A stretch of DNA of 15,907 bases from DALYDP01 sp964541635 (GCA_964541635.1 CAZIQM010000028.1:1-15907), one strand, 5' to 3'. Shown: positions 6,402 through 13,197, numbered from the stretch's first letter. The notes: generated by a model from the sequence alone, not told the origin. Program-made: numbers and translations.

Positions 6402-6576
6402 GGGGGAGGAGGGGGAGGAAATGAAATCTTTTCATACTGTATCCAAACAATCGTTCGCTTCGCCTCGGAAGTGGAAATGGCGCAAGGGGATTTGGCGATC
6501 CCGAAGCGGTCGGTTCGCGTGCCGGAATTCCCGCGGGGCGTTTCCTGTATGATCGGGAGTGCGATCTACGGGGGAG

Positions 6577-6670
6577 GCGCAACGGACACGGATGTACGCG
6601 GCGTTGCGCGAGCGGCCTTCGTGGCCGAGAAGGGATCGCTCGGACGGTCGCGTGTCTCACGCGGCCGTCC
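6577..6670. repeat. Three consecutive inverted repeats upstream of rarA
   Basis: Three perfect or near-perfect stems follow one another. GCGCAAC (6577-6583) pairs with GTTGCGC (6603-6609). CGGCC (6613-6617) pairs with GGCCG (6623-6627) across a TTCGT loop. A 13-base stem (6642-6654 with 6658-6670, one G-T pair, loop TCT) closes the series. The last arm covers the position where a rarA -35 box would be. A -10-like TATGAT at 6548-6553 lies upstream. The set could be a small structured RNA, a leader element or protein-binding sites. No T-run follows, so it is not a standard terminator. Confidence 0.55.
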
Positions 6671-6684
6671 TCTCCTGCGTGGGG

Positions 6685-6690
6685 TATACT
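6685..6690 (+). promoter_or_regulatory. -10 box TATACT of rarA
   Basis: TATACT ends 8 bases before ATG 6699, so transcription near 6697 would give a 2-base leader. GTGCGCCC before the ATG offers no Shine-Dalgarno pairing. The would-be -35 region is occupied by a hairpin arm. Confidence 0.6.
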
Positions 6691-6698
6691 GTGCGCCC

Positions 6699-7997
6699 AT
6701 GCCGACGCTCTCCACATCGCAGGAACCGTTGGCTTTCCGTTTGCGCCCAACGACGCTCGAGGATTTCGCCGGGCAGCGCCACATCCTCGGCGAGGGCACG
6801 GCGCTCTTGAAGGCGATCCAAACCGACCAGCTGCGGTCGCTCATTTTGTCCGGTCCGCCGGGCACGGGGAAAACCACCCTCGCGCACGTCATCGCCCACC
6901 GGACCAAAGCGCGTTTCGTGCAGATCAACGCGGTGCTCAGCGGCGTGAAGGAGCTGAAGCAGGTGTGCGCCGAAGCCGAGGAGCGCCGCCGCGGGATGCT
7001 CGGCGAGAAGACGGTGCTCTTCATCGACGAGATCCACCGGTTCAACAAAGCCCAGCAGGACGCGCTCCTGCCGTACGTCGAGAGCGGCACGGTCGTCCTC
7101 ATCGGCGCGACGACGGAGAACCCGTACTTCGAGGTGAACTCCGCCGTGGTGTCGCGCTCGCACGTCGCGTTGCTGCAGCCGCTGGGCGTCCCGGACCTCG
7201 TGGGGATCCTCAAGCGCGCGATCGCCGACCCGAAGGGCTACGGCGGGAAGGTGACCGTGAGCGACGACGCGCTGGAGCGCATCGCGACCATTGCGAACGG
7301 CGACGCGCGCATCGCGCTCAACGCGCTCGAACTCGCGATCCTCTCGACGGGCGAGAAGGTCTCGCTCGAGGACGCGCAGAAACTCTTCCAGCGCAACGTC
7401 CGCCGCTACGACCAACGAGGCGAGGACCACTACAACGTCGTCTCCGCGTTCATCAAGACGCTCCGCGGCAGCGATCCCGACGCCGCGCTCCTCTGGATGT
7501 TCGCCATGCTCGACGGCGGCGAGGAGCCCCGGTTCATATGGCGGCGCATGCTCATTTTCGCGTCCGAGGACGTGGGCAACGCGGATCCCCGCGCGCTGCA
7601 GCTCGTGGTCAGCGCGTGGCAGGCGTTCGAGATGGTGGGGCTGCCGGAAGGGGAATACTTTTTGTCGCACGCGTGCGTGTACTTGGCGCAGGCGCCGAAG
7701 AGCAACGCCGTCACGGTCGCGATGGGCAAAGCCAAGCACGCGGTCGCCCAGGCGCCGCAACTCGAAGTGCCCAACCACCTGCGCAACGCGCCGGTGAAAG
7801 GGATGAAAGAACAGGGCTACGGCGACGGGTACGAGTATCCCCACAACCATCCGGGCGCGGTGGTGGAGGCGAACTACTTCCCGGTCGGCATGAAACCCGC
7901 GGAGTTCTACGAACCGACGGATCGGGGATTCGAAGCGGAAATTTCGGAGCGTATGGCCAGGGTGATGGCCGTGGTTCGCGGAAATCCCGATGTTTGA
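6699..7997 (+). CDS. rarA: Replication-associated recombination protein RarA (MgsA), AAA+ ATPase
   Basis: RarA/MgsA (WRNIP1/Mgs1 in eukaryotes) is a clamp-loader-related ATPase that acts at stalled replication forks on single-stranded DNA gaps. The 432-residue protein has the usual length. Visible motifs are LAFRLRPTTLEDFAGQRHIL (11-30), Walker A GPPGTGKT (52-59), Walker B FIDEIHRF (108-115), sensor 1 GATTENPYF (136-144) and a probable arginine finger at Arg153 (VVSRSH). The C-terminal MgsA tetramerisation region has ASEDVGNADPRA, the PKSN segment and a final YEYPHNHPGA block. The frame is open far upstream of the ATG, but homology begins at 6699 and the -10 box fixes that start. With PriA elsewhere in the window it belongs to fork rescue. 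Confidence 0.96.
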   Translation: MPTLSTSQEPLAFRLRPTTLEDFAGQRHILGEGTALLKAIQTDQLRSLILSGPPGTGKTTLAHVIAHRTKARFVQINAVLSGVKELKQVCAEAEERRRGMLGEKTVLFIDEIHRFNKAQQDALLPYVESGTVVLIGATTENPYFEVNSAVVSRSHVALLQPLGVPDLVGILKRAIADPKGYGGKVTVSDDALERIATIANGDARIALNALELAILSTGEKVSLEDAQKLFQRNVRRYDQRGEDHYNVVSAFIKTLRGSDPDAALLWMFAMLDGGEEPRFIWRRMLIFASEDVGNADPRALQLVVSAWQAFEMVGLPEGEYFLSHACVYLAQAPKSNAVTVAMGKAKHAVAQAPQLEVPNHLRNAPVKGMKEQGYGDGYEYPHNHPGAVVEANYFPVGMKPAEFYEPTDRGFEAEISERMARVMAVVRGNPDV

Positions 7998-8012
7998 CGT
8001 ACGAGCGAAGTA

Positions 8013-8040
8013 TTGCAAAATAGTATAAATATGGTATGAT
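8013..8040 (+). promoter_or_regulatory. Promoter of the 8050 membrane-protein gene
   Basis: TTGCAA (8013-8018), a 16-base spacer and TATGAT (8035-8040) preceded by TGG (extended -10) make a strong promoter. The expected start is 8047, 3 bases before ATG 8050. The in-frame GTG at 8041 would lie upstream of the transcript start, so it is rejected as initiator. Confidence 0.7.
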
Positions 8041-8049
8041 GTGTGGGAC

Positions 8050-8652
8050 ATGACACACACACTCCGACTCGGGTTTTCGCGGCTTGGATCGCTCGCCCGT
8101 ACGCACGACGATTTGCCGGCGTTCAACGCCGCGTACTGGATCCTGACGCTGCTCGCGGCGATGCTCTTCAACGCGGGCGCGTTCTTGCTCCTCGTCGCGG
8201 GTCACATGGCCCTCGACGTGTACAAGTACCGCGAAATCCACGGCAAAAAGTGGACGAAGGTCGCCGAGGCCGTCGCCCGGGAAAACCTCATCGACGTGTC
8301 GGTGATTTCTCTCGGCGTGGCGTTCTCCGTGTACTGTCACTCCGCCCTCCCGATTTTCGCAGGCATCCAGGGCCTCATCCGCACGGAGATCGCGTTGGTC
8401 AACGCCGTCGTGCAAATCACGGTGAAGACGCACGTGCTCCACGGCTTCCTGACGATCCTCGCGGACTTGCACCAGTACATGTCCAAGATCCACCCGCGGA
8501 TGGGGAAAGGGCTCAGCCCGGTCGAAACGCTGTCGGTCCTCGCGCTCGTCGCCTCGATCGCCCTTACCCTCGCGGCGCCGTGGCTTCTCCACCTCGATTC
8601 GCAACAGATCTCGCGCATCGCGTACGATCTCTTCGTTCCGTGGGCGCTCTGA
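8050..8652 (+). CDS. Unrecognised polytopic membrane protein
   Basis: The 200-residue product has about four hydrophobic helices (residues 28-50, 81-104, 112-135 and 160-180). Its connecting segments are rich in histidine and aromatic residues: HMALDVYKYREIHGKKW after helix 1, and HQYMSKIHPRMGKGLSPVE before the last helix. Histidines near membrane faces (His52, His96, and others in the third helix region) could bind a metal, but no known motif is complete. I do not recognise a family. The start ATG 8050 is set by the promoter. Its stop lies one base from the stop of the convergent tsaE-HD gene, with no terminator between them. Confidence 0.8.
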   Translation: MTHTLRLGFSRLGSLARTHDDLPAFNAAYWILTLLAAMLFNAGAFLLLVAGHMALDVYKYREIHGKKWTKVAEAVARENLIDVSVISLGVAFSVYCHSALPIFAGIQGLIRTEIALVNAVVQITVKTHVLHGFLTILADLHQYMSKIHPRMGKGLSPVETLSVLALVASIALTLAAPWLLHLDSQQISRIAYDLFVPWAL

Positions 8653-8653
8653 G

Positions 8654-9658
8654 TCAGAACGGAACGCCGTCCGGGAACAGCAGCTTCTCCGTGTCCAGCG
8701 CGTCTCGTTCCCACAGCAGGCTTTCGGGAGAGCGCGTGCCGCCGCCGTACCGGACCGCGAAATCGTCGTAGCGGTCCTTGATCGTGACGACGCGGTCGCC
8801 GATCACGCGTTTGTCGGCGTAGTAGAGCAGCTGCGATTCCGTGCTGCCGCGCTCCGCGATCGTCAGCCGGATCGAATGCGACGCCGCGAGCGCGCCGAGG
8901 CGGGGGAACCCGCGGTCCGCGAGGAATGCGCCGACCGCTTCCTCGTGCGTGGCATGCGGATAGCGCTTTTTCCATTCGGACCACGCGGCGACGGTTTCCG
9001 GCGGGTCGACGTGCCCGTTCGGCGCGGCTCCGGGCTTGAAATCGACGAACCGCAGCAGGTCGTGGACCATGCCCGCCGCGCGCACGAACCGCGGGCGGAC
9101 GAACGTCCCGCGCGCGATCATCGCGTTCGCGGCGCGCTCGCAGAAATCCGCCACGACGTCGCAATGCTCGCCGACGTTGGCCGGGAGCGCCACCTCCGTC
9201 CTCCAACCGACGATCGTCGCATCGTCCGGCCAATCGACGTCGCGGCACGCGATGGAGATCGATCGTCCGCCGTCCGGCGCTTCCTCGATCGCGACGTCGA
9301 TGTCCGTCGCCATCCCGGGGCACCGCACCGGCCATTCCACGCAGCGGACGCTCGCGTGGTGGTCGCTGTGGCGCAGGAGCGCCGCGGCTTCCGCCTCGCC
9401 CAACCGGTACAGGTCGATATGGAGCACTTCGCCCGCGGACGTGTCGTACCGCTGCTCCAGCGCGTAGGTGGGACTCGTCACCGCCTCGGCGACGCCGAGG
9501 GCCCGGAGGAACCCGCGCATGAACGCCGTTTTCCCCGTTCCCAGCGCCCCGGAAAGGCCGATCGTCACCGGAATTCCGTGGAGCGAACGGGCAAGCGAGG
9601 CTCCTGCCGCTTCCGTGGCGCTTTCCGCAGCCGTTCGCAGTAAAACCTTCTCTAGCAT
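8654..9658 (-). CDS. tsaE: TsaE (t6A37 synthesis ATPase) fused to a C-terminal HD-type domain
   Basis: Residues 1-140 match TsaE, the ATPase that works with TsaB and TsaD to make threonylcarbamoyl-adenosine at tRNA position 37: Walker A GALGTGKT (37-44), switch segment VTSPTYALEQRY (60-71), HIDLYRL (80-86) and VRCVEWP (104-110). TsaE alone is about 150 residues; this protein has 334. The extra part (about 155-334) shows spaced metal ligands of the HD superfamily: His165, His199-Asp200 (MVHDLLRF), His238 (THEEA), His261 (ASHSI) and Asp282 (YYADKR), resembling HD phosphohydrolases. The fusion reads continuously with no frameshift sign. The HD part might hydrolyse a nucleotide or related phosphate; its substrate is unknown. 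It is transcribed divergently from the M23 peptidase gene with overlapping promoters. The TsaE part is firm, the HD part good. Confidence 0.9.
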   Translation of the reverse strand: MLEKVLLRTAAESATEAAGASLARSLHGIPVTIGLSGALGTGKTAFMRGFLRALGVAEAVTSPTYALEQRYDTSAGEVLHIDLYRLGEAEAAALLRHSDHHASVRCVEWPVRCPGMATDIDVAIEEAPDGGRSISIACRDVDWPDDATIVGWRTEVALPANVGEHCDVVADFCERAANAMIARGTFVRPRFVRAAGMVHDLLRFVDFKPGAAPNGHVDPPETVAAWSEWKKRYPHATHEEAVGAFLADRGFPRLGALAASHSIRLTIAERGSTESQLLYYADKRVIGDRVVTIKDRYDDFAVRYGGGTRSPESLLWERDALDTEKLLFPDGVPF

Positions 9659-9686
9659 TGACGAAAAATTGTAAATGTGATATTAT
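9658..9686 (+). promoter_or_regulatory. Promoter of the M23 peptidase gene
   Basis: TTGACG (9658-9663), a 17-base spacer and TATTAT (9681-9686) with TGA before it (extended -10) predict a start near 9693. The leader of about 22 bases is A/C-rich (ACACATAACACAAACACC) with no Shine-Dalgarno. The -35 box overlaps the start codon of the divergent tsaE gene. Confidence 0.75.
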
Positions 9687-9709
9687 ACGTACAACGACAC
9701 ATAACACAA
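9682..9709 (-). promoter_or_regulatory. Divergent promoter of tsaE-HD, overlapping the M23 promoter
   Basis: On the minus strand TTGTGT (9709-9704), a 16-base spacer and a perfect TATAAT (9687-9682) predict a start near 9675, 16 or so bases before the tsaE ATG. Its -10 covers the same bases as the -10 of the opposite promoter, so two polymerases cannot bind at once and the two genes should compete. Confidence 0.65.
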
Positions 9710-9714
9710 ACACC

Positions 9715-11169
9715 ATGCATCTTACACGCATCACGACGGCGAAGAAGCACGGCTTCAAGCGGAAAAGCCTCGTTCGGCGCAAGGAGCGTCCGCACCAGGC
9801 GAGCGCGTTCTTGAAACAGAAGACGTCGTTCTTCATGGCCGCCTTGTCGCTGTCGGCGTTCGTGATGGGGAACATGGCGGGGGAGCACGGCTGGTACGCG
9901 TTCTGGAAGGCGGTCCTCGGCAACGCCGACGACGCGCTCATCACCTACACCGGCACCGTCTCGCCGATCGAGTTCGTCCCCGACTACACCAAGTGGAGCA
10001 CGTACGGCGGCAACAGCGAGGAACACACCTTCCGCCAGGTGCCGAAGGAGCTGCTCATCCCGCTCCCGATCTACGACCAGTCCGACGCCAAGAAGGGTCT
10101 CGACGCCACGGGCGTCTACTCCGTCGGCGACCAGGGGTCGTACGACACCGGCGCGGAAGGCGGCGGCAGCCACCCGGGCGTCGACATCCGCGTCCCGGTC
10201 GGCACGCCCGTGCGCTCCATCGCCAACGGCATCGTCGAACAGGTGCGCGAGGACAGCGGCGGCTACGGGTTGTACGTCGTCATCCGCCACCCGCACATGC
10301 CGGATCCCGCGGACCCGAAGAAGGAAACCGTGCTCCACTCGGCATACGCCCACTTGAGCTCGCAGCTCGTGAAGGAAGGCGACATCGTCGACAAGGGCGA
10401 CCAGATCGGCCTCTCCGGCCAGTCGGGATTCGTCACCGGCCCGCACCTGCACTTCCAGGTCGACCGCGACGAAGCCCCGTGGCATCCGTACTGGCCCTTC
10501 ACCGGCGCCGAAGCCCGCGCGGCCGGCTTGAACACGACGCAGGCGATCAACAAGGGATTCCACCAGGAGCGCCTCAAGGAATACACGGTGCACCCGATGC
10601 TCCTCGTGCAGGCCGACCGCCCCGCGGTGAAGCAGAACATCGCTTCCTCCGGAACCAAGGCGAGCACGAAGCGCACGAAGGCGCAGATCGAACAGGCGCG
10701 CATCGACCGCAGGAACACCCGCCTCGCCCTGCGCATGCAGCAGGAAGGGGTCGCGCGCGCAGCGGCGTCCTCCGCGCCGGCCGTGTCGACCACCGTCACG
10801 CCCGAGGCCATCGATCCGGGCTCGGTCGCCATCGCGACGCCGACGGCTCCGGTGCACGCGGCCGCGCAGAATCCCGTCGCGTCGTTCGACATTCAAACCC
10901 CGCCGCAGTACACGCCGCGCCAGTGGATGACGGTGCGCATCACCCTCCTCGACGAACAGGGTAAGAAGACGAGCGAGGACCAGCTGCAGAAAGACATCTA
11001 CCTGCGCACCGCCTACGGCGAGGCCGAGTTCAACCCCTCGGTGCTGCGCAAGGAAGACTTCGCGGACGGCGTCGCGACCGTCCAGATGCTCCCGCGCGGC
11101 GACCGCACGGTCATCATCCTGCTCCAGCCCTACGCGTTCCAAAGCAGGCCGATCGCCCCCTCGAAGTAA
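9715..11169 (+). CDS. Membrane-anchored M23 (LytM-type) metallopeptidase
   Basis: This 484-residue protein has a basic N terminus (1-37), one hydrophobic signal anchor (about 38-56) and an extracytoplasmic peptidase domain. M23 enzymes cut peptide crosslinks of peptidoglycan. The full active site is present: zinc ligands His153 and Asp157 (HPGVD), and His246 in GPHLHF (243-247), with catalytic His213 (YAHLSS) and His244. A linker rich in Arg, Ala, Ser and Pro (about 305-385) leads to a C-terminal beta-rich domain (about 390-480) that looks Ig-like, perhaps for wall or surface binding. ATG 9715 is chosen since the promoter start lies near 9693; the frame is open upstream but untranscribed there. 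A bidirectional terminator follows. Probable roles are wall remodelling or growth. Confidence 0.92.
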   Translation: MHLTRITTAKKHGFKRKSLVRRKERPHQASAFLKQKTSFFMAALSLSAFVMGNMAGEHGWYAFWKAVLGNADDALITYTGTVSPIEFVPDYTKWSTYGGNSEEHTFRQVPKELLIPLPIYDQSDAKKGLDATGVYSVGDQGSYDTGAEGGGSHPGVDIRVPVGTPVRSIANGIVEQVREDSGGYGLYVVIRHPHMPDPADPKKETVLHSAYAHLSSQLVKEGDIVDKGDQIGLSGQSGFVTGPHLHFQVDRDEAPWHPYWPFTGAEARAAGLNTTQAINKGFHQERLKEYTVHPMLLVQADRPAVKQNIASSGTKASTKRTKAQIEQARIDRRNTRLALRMQQEGVARAAASSAPAVSTTVTPEAIDPGSVAIATPTAPVHAAAQNPVASFDIQTPPQYTPRQWMTVRITLLDEQGKKTSEDQLQKDIYLRTAYGEAEFNPSVLRKEDFADGVATVQMLPRGDRTVIILLQPYAFQSRPIAPSK

Positions 11170-11179
11170 GTATCCCACG

Positions 11180-11208
11180 AAAAAGGACCCGTACGGCGGG
11201 TCCTTTTT
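11180..11208. terminator. Bidirectional intrinsic terminator between M23 and SIMPL-like genes
   Basis: AAAAAGGACCC (11180-11190) pairs with GGGTCCTTTTT (11198-11208) across a 7-base loop. T-runs follow on both strands, so it can end both the plus-strand peptidase mRNA and the minus-strand mRNA coming from 11227. It is the only classical bidirectional terminator in the window. Confidence 0.9.
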
Positions 11209-11226
11209 TCATGCGATGGGAATCGC

Positions 11227-12039
11227 TCAGCCCTTCGGGGTCGGGGCGGGCACGGCTTTCTCCATCATCGGCTCCGTCGTCGCGCGGACGCGCGTGGGTC
11301 CGATGTCGAACGTCAGCGAGAGCGTCGTGGTGGCTTCGGCGGTGTTCGTTTCGGGATCGTAGCTCGAGTAGCCGTCGACCCACGTGTAGAGCGACGCGCC
11401 GGTCACCTTCGTAAGCTTCTTGCCGAGGAGCTTCTCGAAGACGGTCTTGCGCTTGTTCACCTTGGCCACGAGGTCGTCGAGGACGGAGAGTTCGAAGTCC
11501 TGCGAGTCCGTGAGGCGCACGTCCCAGCTCGGGCTGCAGCCGTTCTCGTCGAGGATGTCCGAGATCTTCTGCGCGGCGGAGAGCTTGAGGACGCGGATCG
11601 TCACGTTGAGGCTTCCGGAGAACTTGTTCGTGACGCCGGCGCCGTAGGGGTCATAGAACGGGTACACGCCGGGGGCGCCGCTGCGGCGCACGCGACCGTC
11701 GGAACCGACGGCCGTCTTGATCGCGTTGTAGATCTTCGTCAGTTCGGCGCGCACTTCGTTGCGCGTCTCGAAGTCCGTCACTTCGCAGTAGCCGCTCACG
11801 GCGACGAAGTCGGGCGTGATTTCCTTCGTGACGTTCGCGTCGACGGTGATGCCGCCGCCGTACGGACCGGGGTAGTACACGTCGCCCCCGCCGCCGCGCC
11901 CGTCGAGCGAGGACTGGTCGAGGACTTTCATGACGTCTTCTTCGGAGACGTCGGTCGTCGCGCCGGCCGCGAAGGCCGACAGCGGGGCGAAGCTCAACGC
12001 GAGCGTCGCGGCCGATGCGAGGAGTGCTGTCTTACGCAT
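11227..12039 (-). CDS. Secreted SIMPL (DUF541)-like protein
   Basis: The 270-residue precursor begins with a clear Sec signal peptide (basic MRK, hydrophobic 5-20, cleavage near AFA-A at 24-25). A Gly/Tyr-rich linker (47-63) follows. The main domain (64-250) resembles SIMPL/DUF541 periplasmic proteins: a strand then ITPDFVAVSGYCEV (74-87), a long helix, a second strand unit FSGSLNVTIRVLK (140-152), a helix, and the late helix-strand part with KVNKRKTVFEKLLGKKL before a beta-rich end. Family members have no settled function. Cys85 and Cys168 are the only cysteines I see in the mature part and could form a disulfide. ATG 12039 is chosen because it gives the signal peptide; an upstream in-frame ATG (12078) overlaps the -10. 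Family assignment is moderate. Confidence 0.82.
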   Translation of the reverse strand: MRKTALLASAATLALSFAPLSAFAAGATTDVSEEDVMKVLDQSSLDGRGGGGDVYYPGPYGGGITVDANVTKEITPDFVAVSGYCEVTDFETRNEVRAELTKIYNAIKTAVGSDGRVRRSGAPGVYPFYDPYGAGVTNKFSGSLNVTIRVLKLSAAQKISDILDENGCSPSWDVRLTDSQDFELSVLDDLVAKVNKRKTVFEKLLGKKLTKVTGASLYTWVDGYSSYDPETNTAEATTTLSLTFDIGPTRVRATTEPMMEKAVPAPTPKG

Positions 12040-12073
12040 GTGGGTTGGTGGGGAAAGATGCAAAACGAAATCT

Positions 12074-12102
12074 ATCATATGCCAGAGAAACGGCTAAATC
12101 AA
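12074..12102 (-). promoter_or_regulatory. Promoter of the SIMPL-like gene
   Basis: On the minus strand TTGATT (12102-12097), a 17-base spacer and TATGAT (12079-12074) predict a start near 12067. The leader of about 28 bases is pyrimidine-rich (TCTTTCCCCACCAACCCAC before the ATG), with no Shine-Dalgarno. Confidence 0.7.
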
Positions 12103-12106
12103 CGCC

Positions 12107-12120
12107 AAATATCGATATTT
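12107..12120. promoter_or_regulatory. 14-bp AT-rich palindrome upstream of the SIMPL-gene promoter
   Basis: AAATATCGATATTT is a perfect 14-base palindrome lying 4 bases upstream of the -35 box of the SIMPL-like gene and 6 bases past the stop of the WecA-like gene. Position and symmetry suit a dimeric activator site or UP-like element. No T-run follows, so a terminator is unlikely. Confidence 0.45.
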
Positions 12121-12126
12121 CGGGTG

Positions 12127-13197
12127 TTACCTTTTCCGGGATTCCGCGTAGAGGCCGCTTCCGAGCGAGAGCGTGGCGATGATGGCCGCGAGCACGAGGG
12201 CGGCGACGAACTTCCCGAACGTGGAGAGGAACAGCGCCGTGACCCCGAAGCACGCGCCGAGTCCCGTGGTGAGGGCGATCACTGCCCAGGGGTGCCACCC
12301 GCGCTCGAGGAGCAGGTGGTGGAGGTGTTCGCCGGAGCCGGATCCTTTCATCGGGTTCTTGCCGGCGAGGAGGCGGCGGGCGATCACGATGAGCGAATCG
12401 ACGAGCGGCACGCCGAGCACGAGGAATCCCGTCGCCACTTTGCCGCCCGCGAAAATCGTGAGCACGCCGAGCATGAGGCCGAAGAACATCGCCCCGCAAT
12501 CGCCGGGGATGACGCGCGCGAGCGGCAACGGGAGTTCGAAGATCGCCGACGCGGCCGCGATGCCCGCGAGGACGAACGCGACGAGCGCGAGTTCCGGCTG
12601 GTCCACGCGGCCCGACAGGGAGAGGAACCCGATCGTGAGGAACCCGATCGCGGAGAGCAGGCTCGTTTGCCCCGGCACGCCGTCGAACCAGTTGAGCGCG
12701 TTGACCGTGAGGAGCAGCCACGCCACGGTGAAGAGTCCGCTCAACACCGGCAGCGGCCCGATGCTCGGGAACGTCACCGTCCACGCGTCGAGCTTCAGGA
12801 GTTCGCCGAGGCCGAAATCCGCGAGCGGGTTGGTGAGCGTGTAGATGCGCGTGCCCGTGGCGAAGAGGACGAACGCGACGGCGACCTGCATGAGGAGCCG
12901 CGACGACGGCGGGATTTTCGCGCGGTCGTCGATGAAGCACACGGTCGAGAGCGTTAAAATGCTCATCAGTAAGCCAAAATATTGCAATCCCTTCGCGCCC
13001 GTGAGCGCGAGGAAACACACGAACGCGGCGGCTCCCAGGATGCCCGTGGGGTAGGGGAGTCGCGCCCGCTTCAGGCCGTAGCGTTCGGGGAAATCGAGCA
13101 ACCCGATCCGCGGGAAGACGACGAGCGCGAGCGCGTGCAGCAGGACGACCGCGAAAAACGCGGACAGGGGAGTGGTCGTGAGGGGAGTGGCCAACAC
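12127..13197 (-). CDS. WecA/MraY-family undecaprenyl-phosphate sugar-1-phosphate transferase
   Basis: This integral membrane enzyme (356 residues, about ten or eleven hydrophobic helices) should move a sugar-1-phosphate from a UDP-sugar to undecaprenyl phosphate, starting a cell-surface polymer. Motifs in order: PTGILG (50-55), Asp90-Asp91 in FIDDR, NALNWFDG (166-173), PGDCGAMFFG (231-240, family usually GDSGS) and HLHH (291-294). The HxHH loop is typical of the WecA/TagO branch rather than MraY, so a GlcNAc-type substrate is the best guess. The start is GTG 13197, exactly where an extended -10 predicts transcription to begin. It is divergent from pgk and reads toward the SIMPL-like gene without a visible terminator. 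Confidence 0.92.
   Translation of the reverse strand: MLATPLTTTPLSAFFAVVLLHALALVVFPRIGLLDFPERYGLKRARLPYPTGILGAAAFVCFLALTGAKGLQYFGLLMSILTLSTVCFIDDRAKIPPSSRLLMQVAVAFVLFATGTRIYTLTNPLADFGLGELLKLDAWTVTFPSIGPLPVLSGLFTVAWLLLTVNALNWFDGVPGQTSLLSAIGFLTIGFLSLSGRVDQPELALVAFVLAGIAAASAIFELPLPLARVIPGDCGAMFFGLMLGVLTIFAGGKVATGFLVLGVPLVDSLIVIARRLLAGKNPMKGSGSGEHLHHLLLERGWHPWAVIALTTGLGACFGVTALFLSTFGKFVAALVLAAIIATLSLGSGLYAESRKR

Larger units (their letters stand above)
6402..6698. other. Intergenic region between DUF4383 gene and rarA
   Basis: This divergent 297-base gap contains no convincing gene. Its left end holds the pyrimidine-rich leader and weak promoter of the DUF4383 gene. The right half (6577-6670) carries three inverted repeats and ends at the rarA -10 box. 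A short frame beginning at GTG 6559 runs into rarA in another frame and looks like a shadow. Confidence 0.6.

Noticed and set aside
6102..6698. Long N-terminal extension of the rarA frame
   Set aside because: The frame stays open antisense to the DUF4383 gene and through the intergenic region, but homology to RarA begins at ATG 6699 and a -10 box ends 8 bases before it.
6559..6810. Small open frame starting at GTG 6559, just after a TATGAT
   Set aside because: It runs through the hairpin region and into rarA in a different frame, with an arginine-rich composition typical of an off-frame GC-rich reading. No family features are visible.
8041..8049. GTG 8041 as start of the membrane-protein gene
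   Set aside because: It lies one base after the TATGAT box, upstream of the predicted transcription start, whereas ATG 8050 is 3 bases after it.
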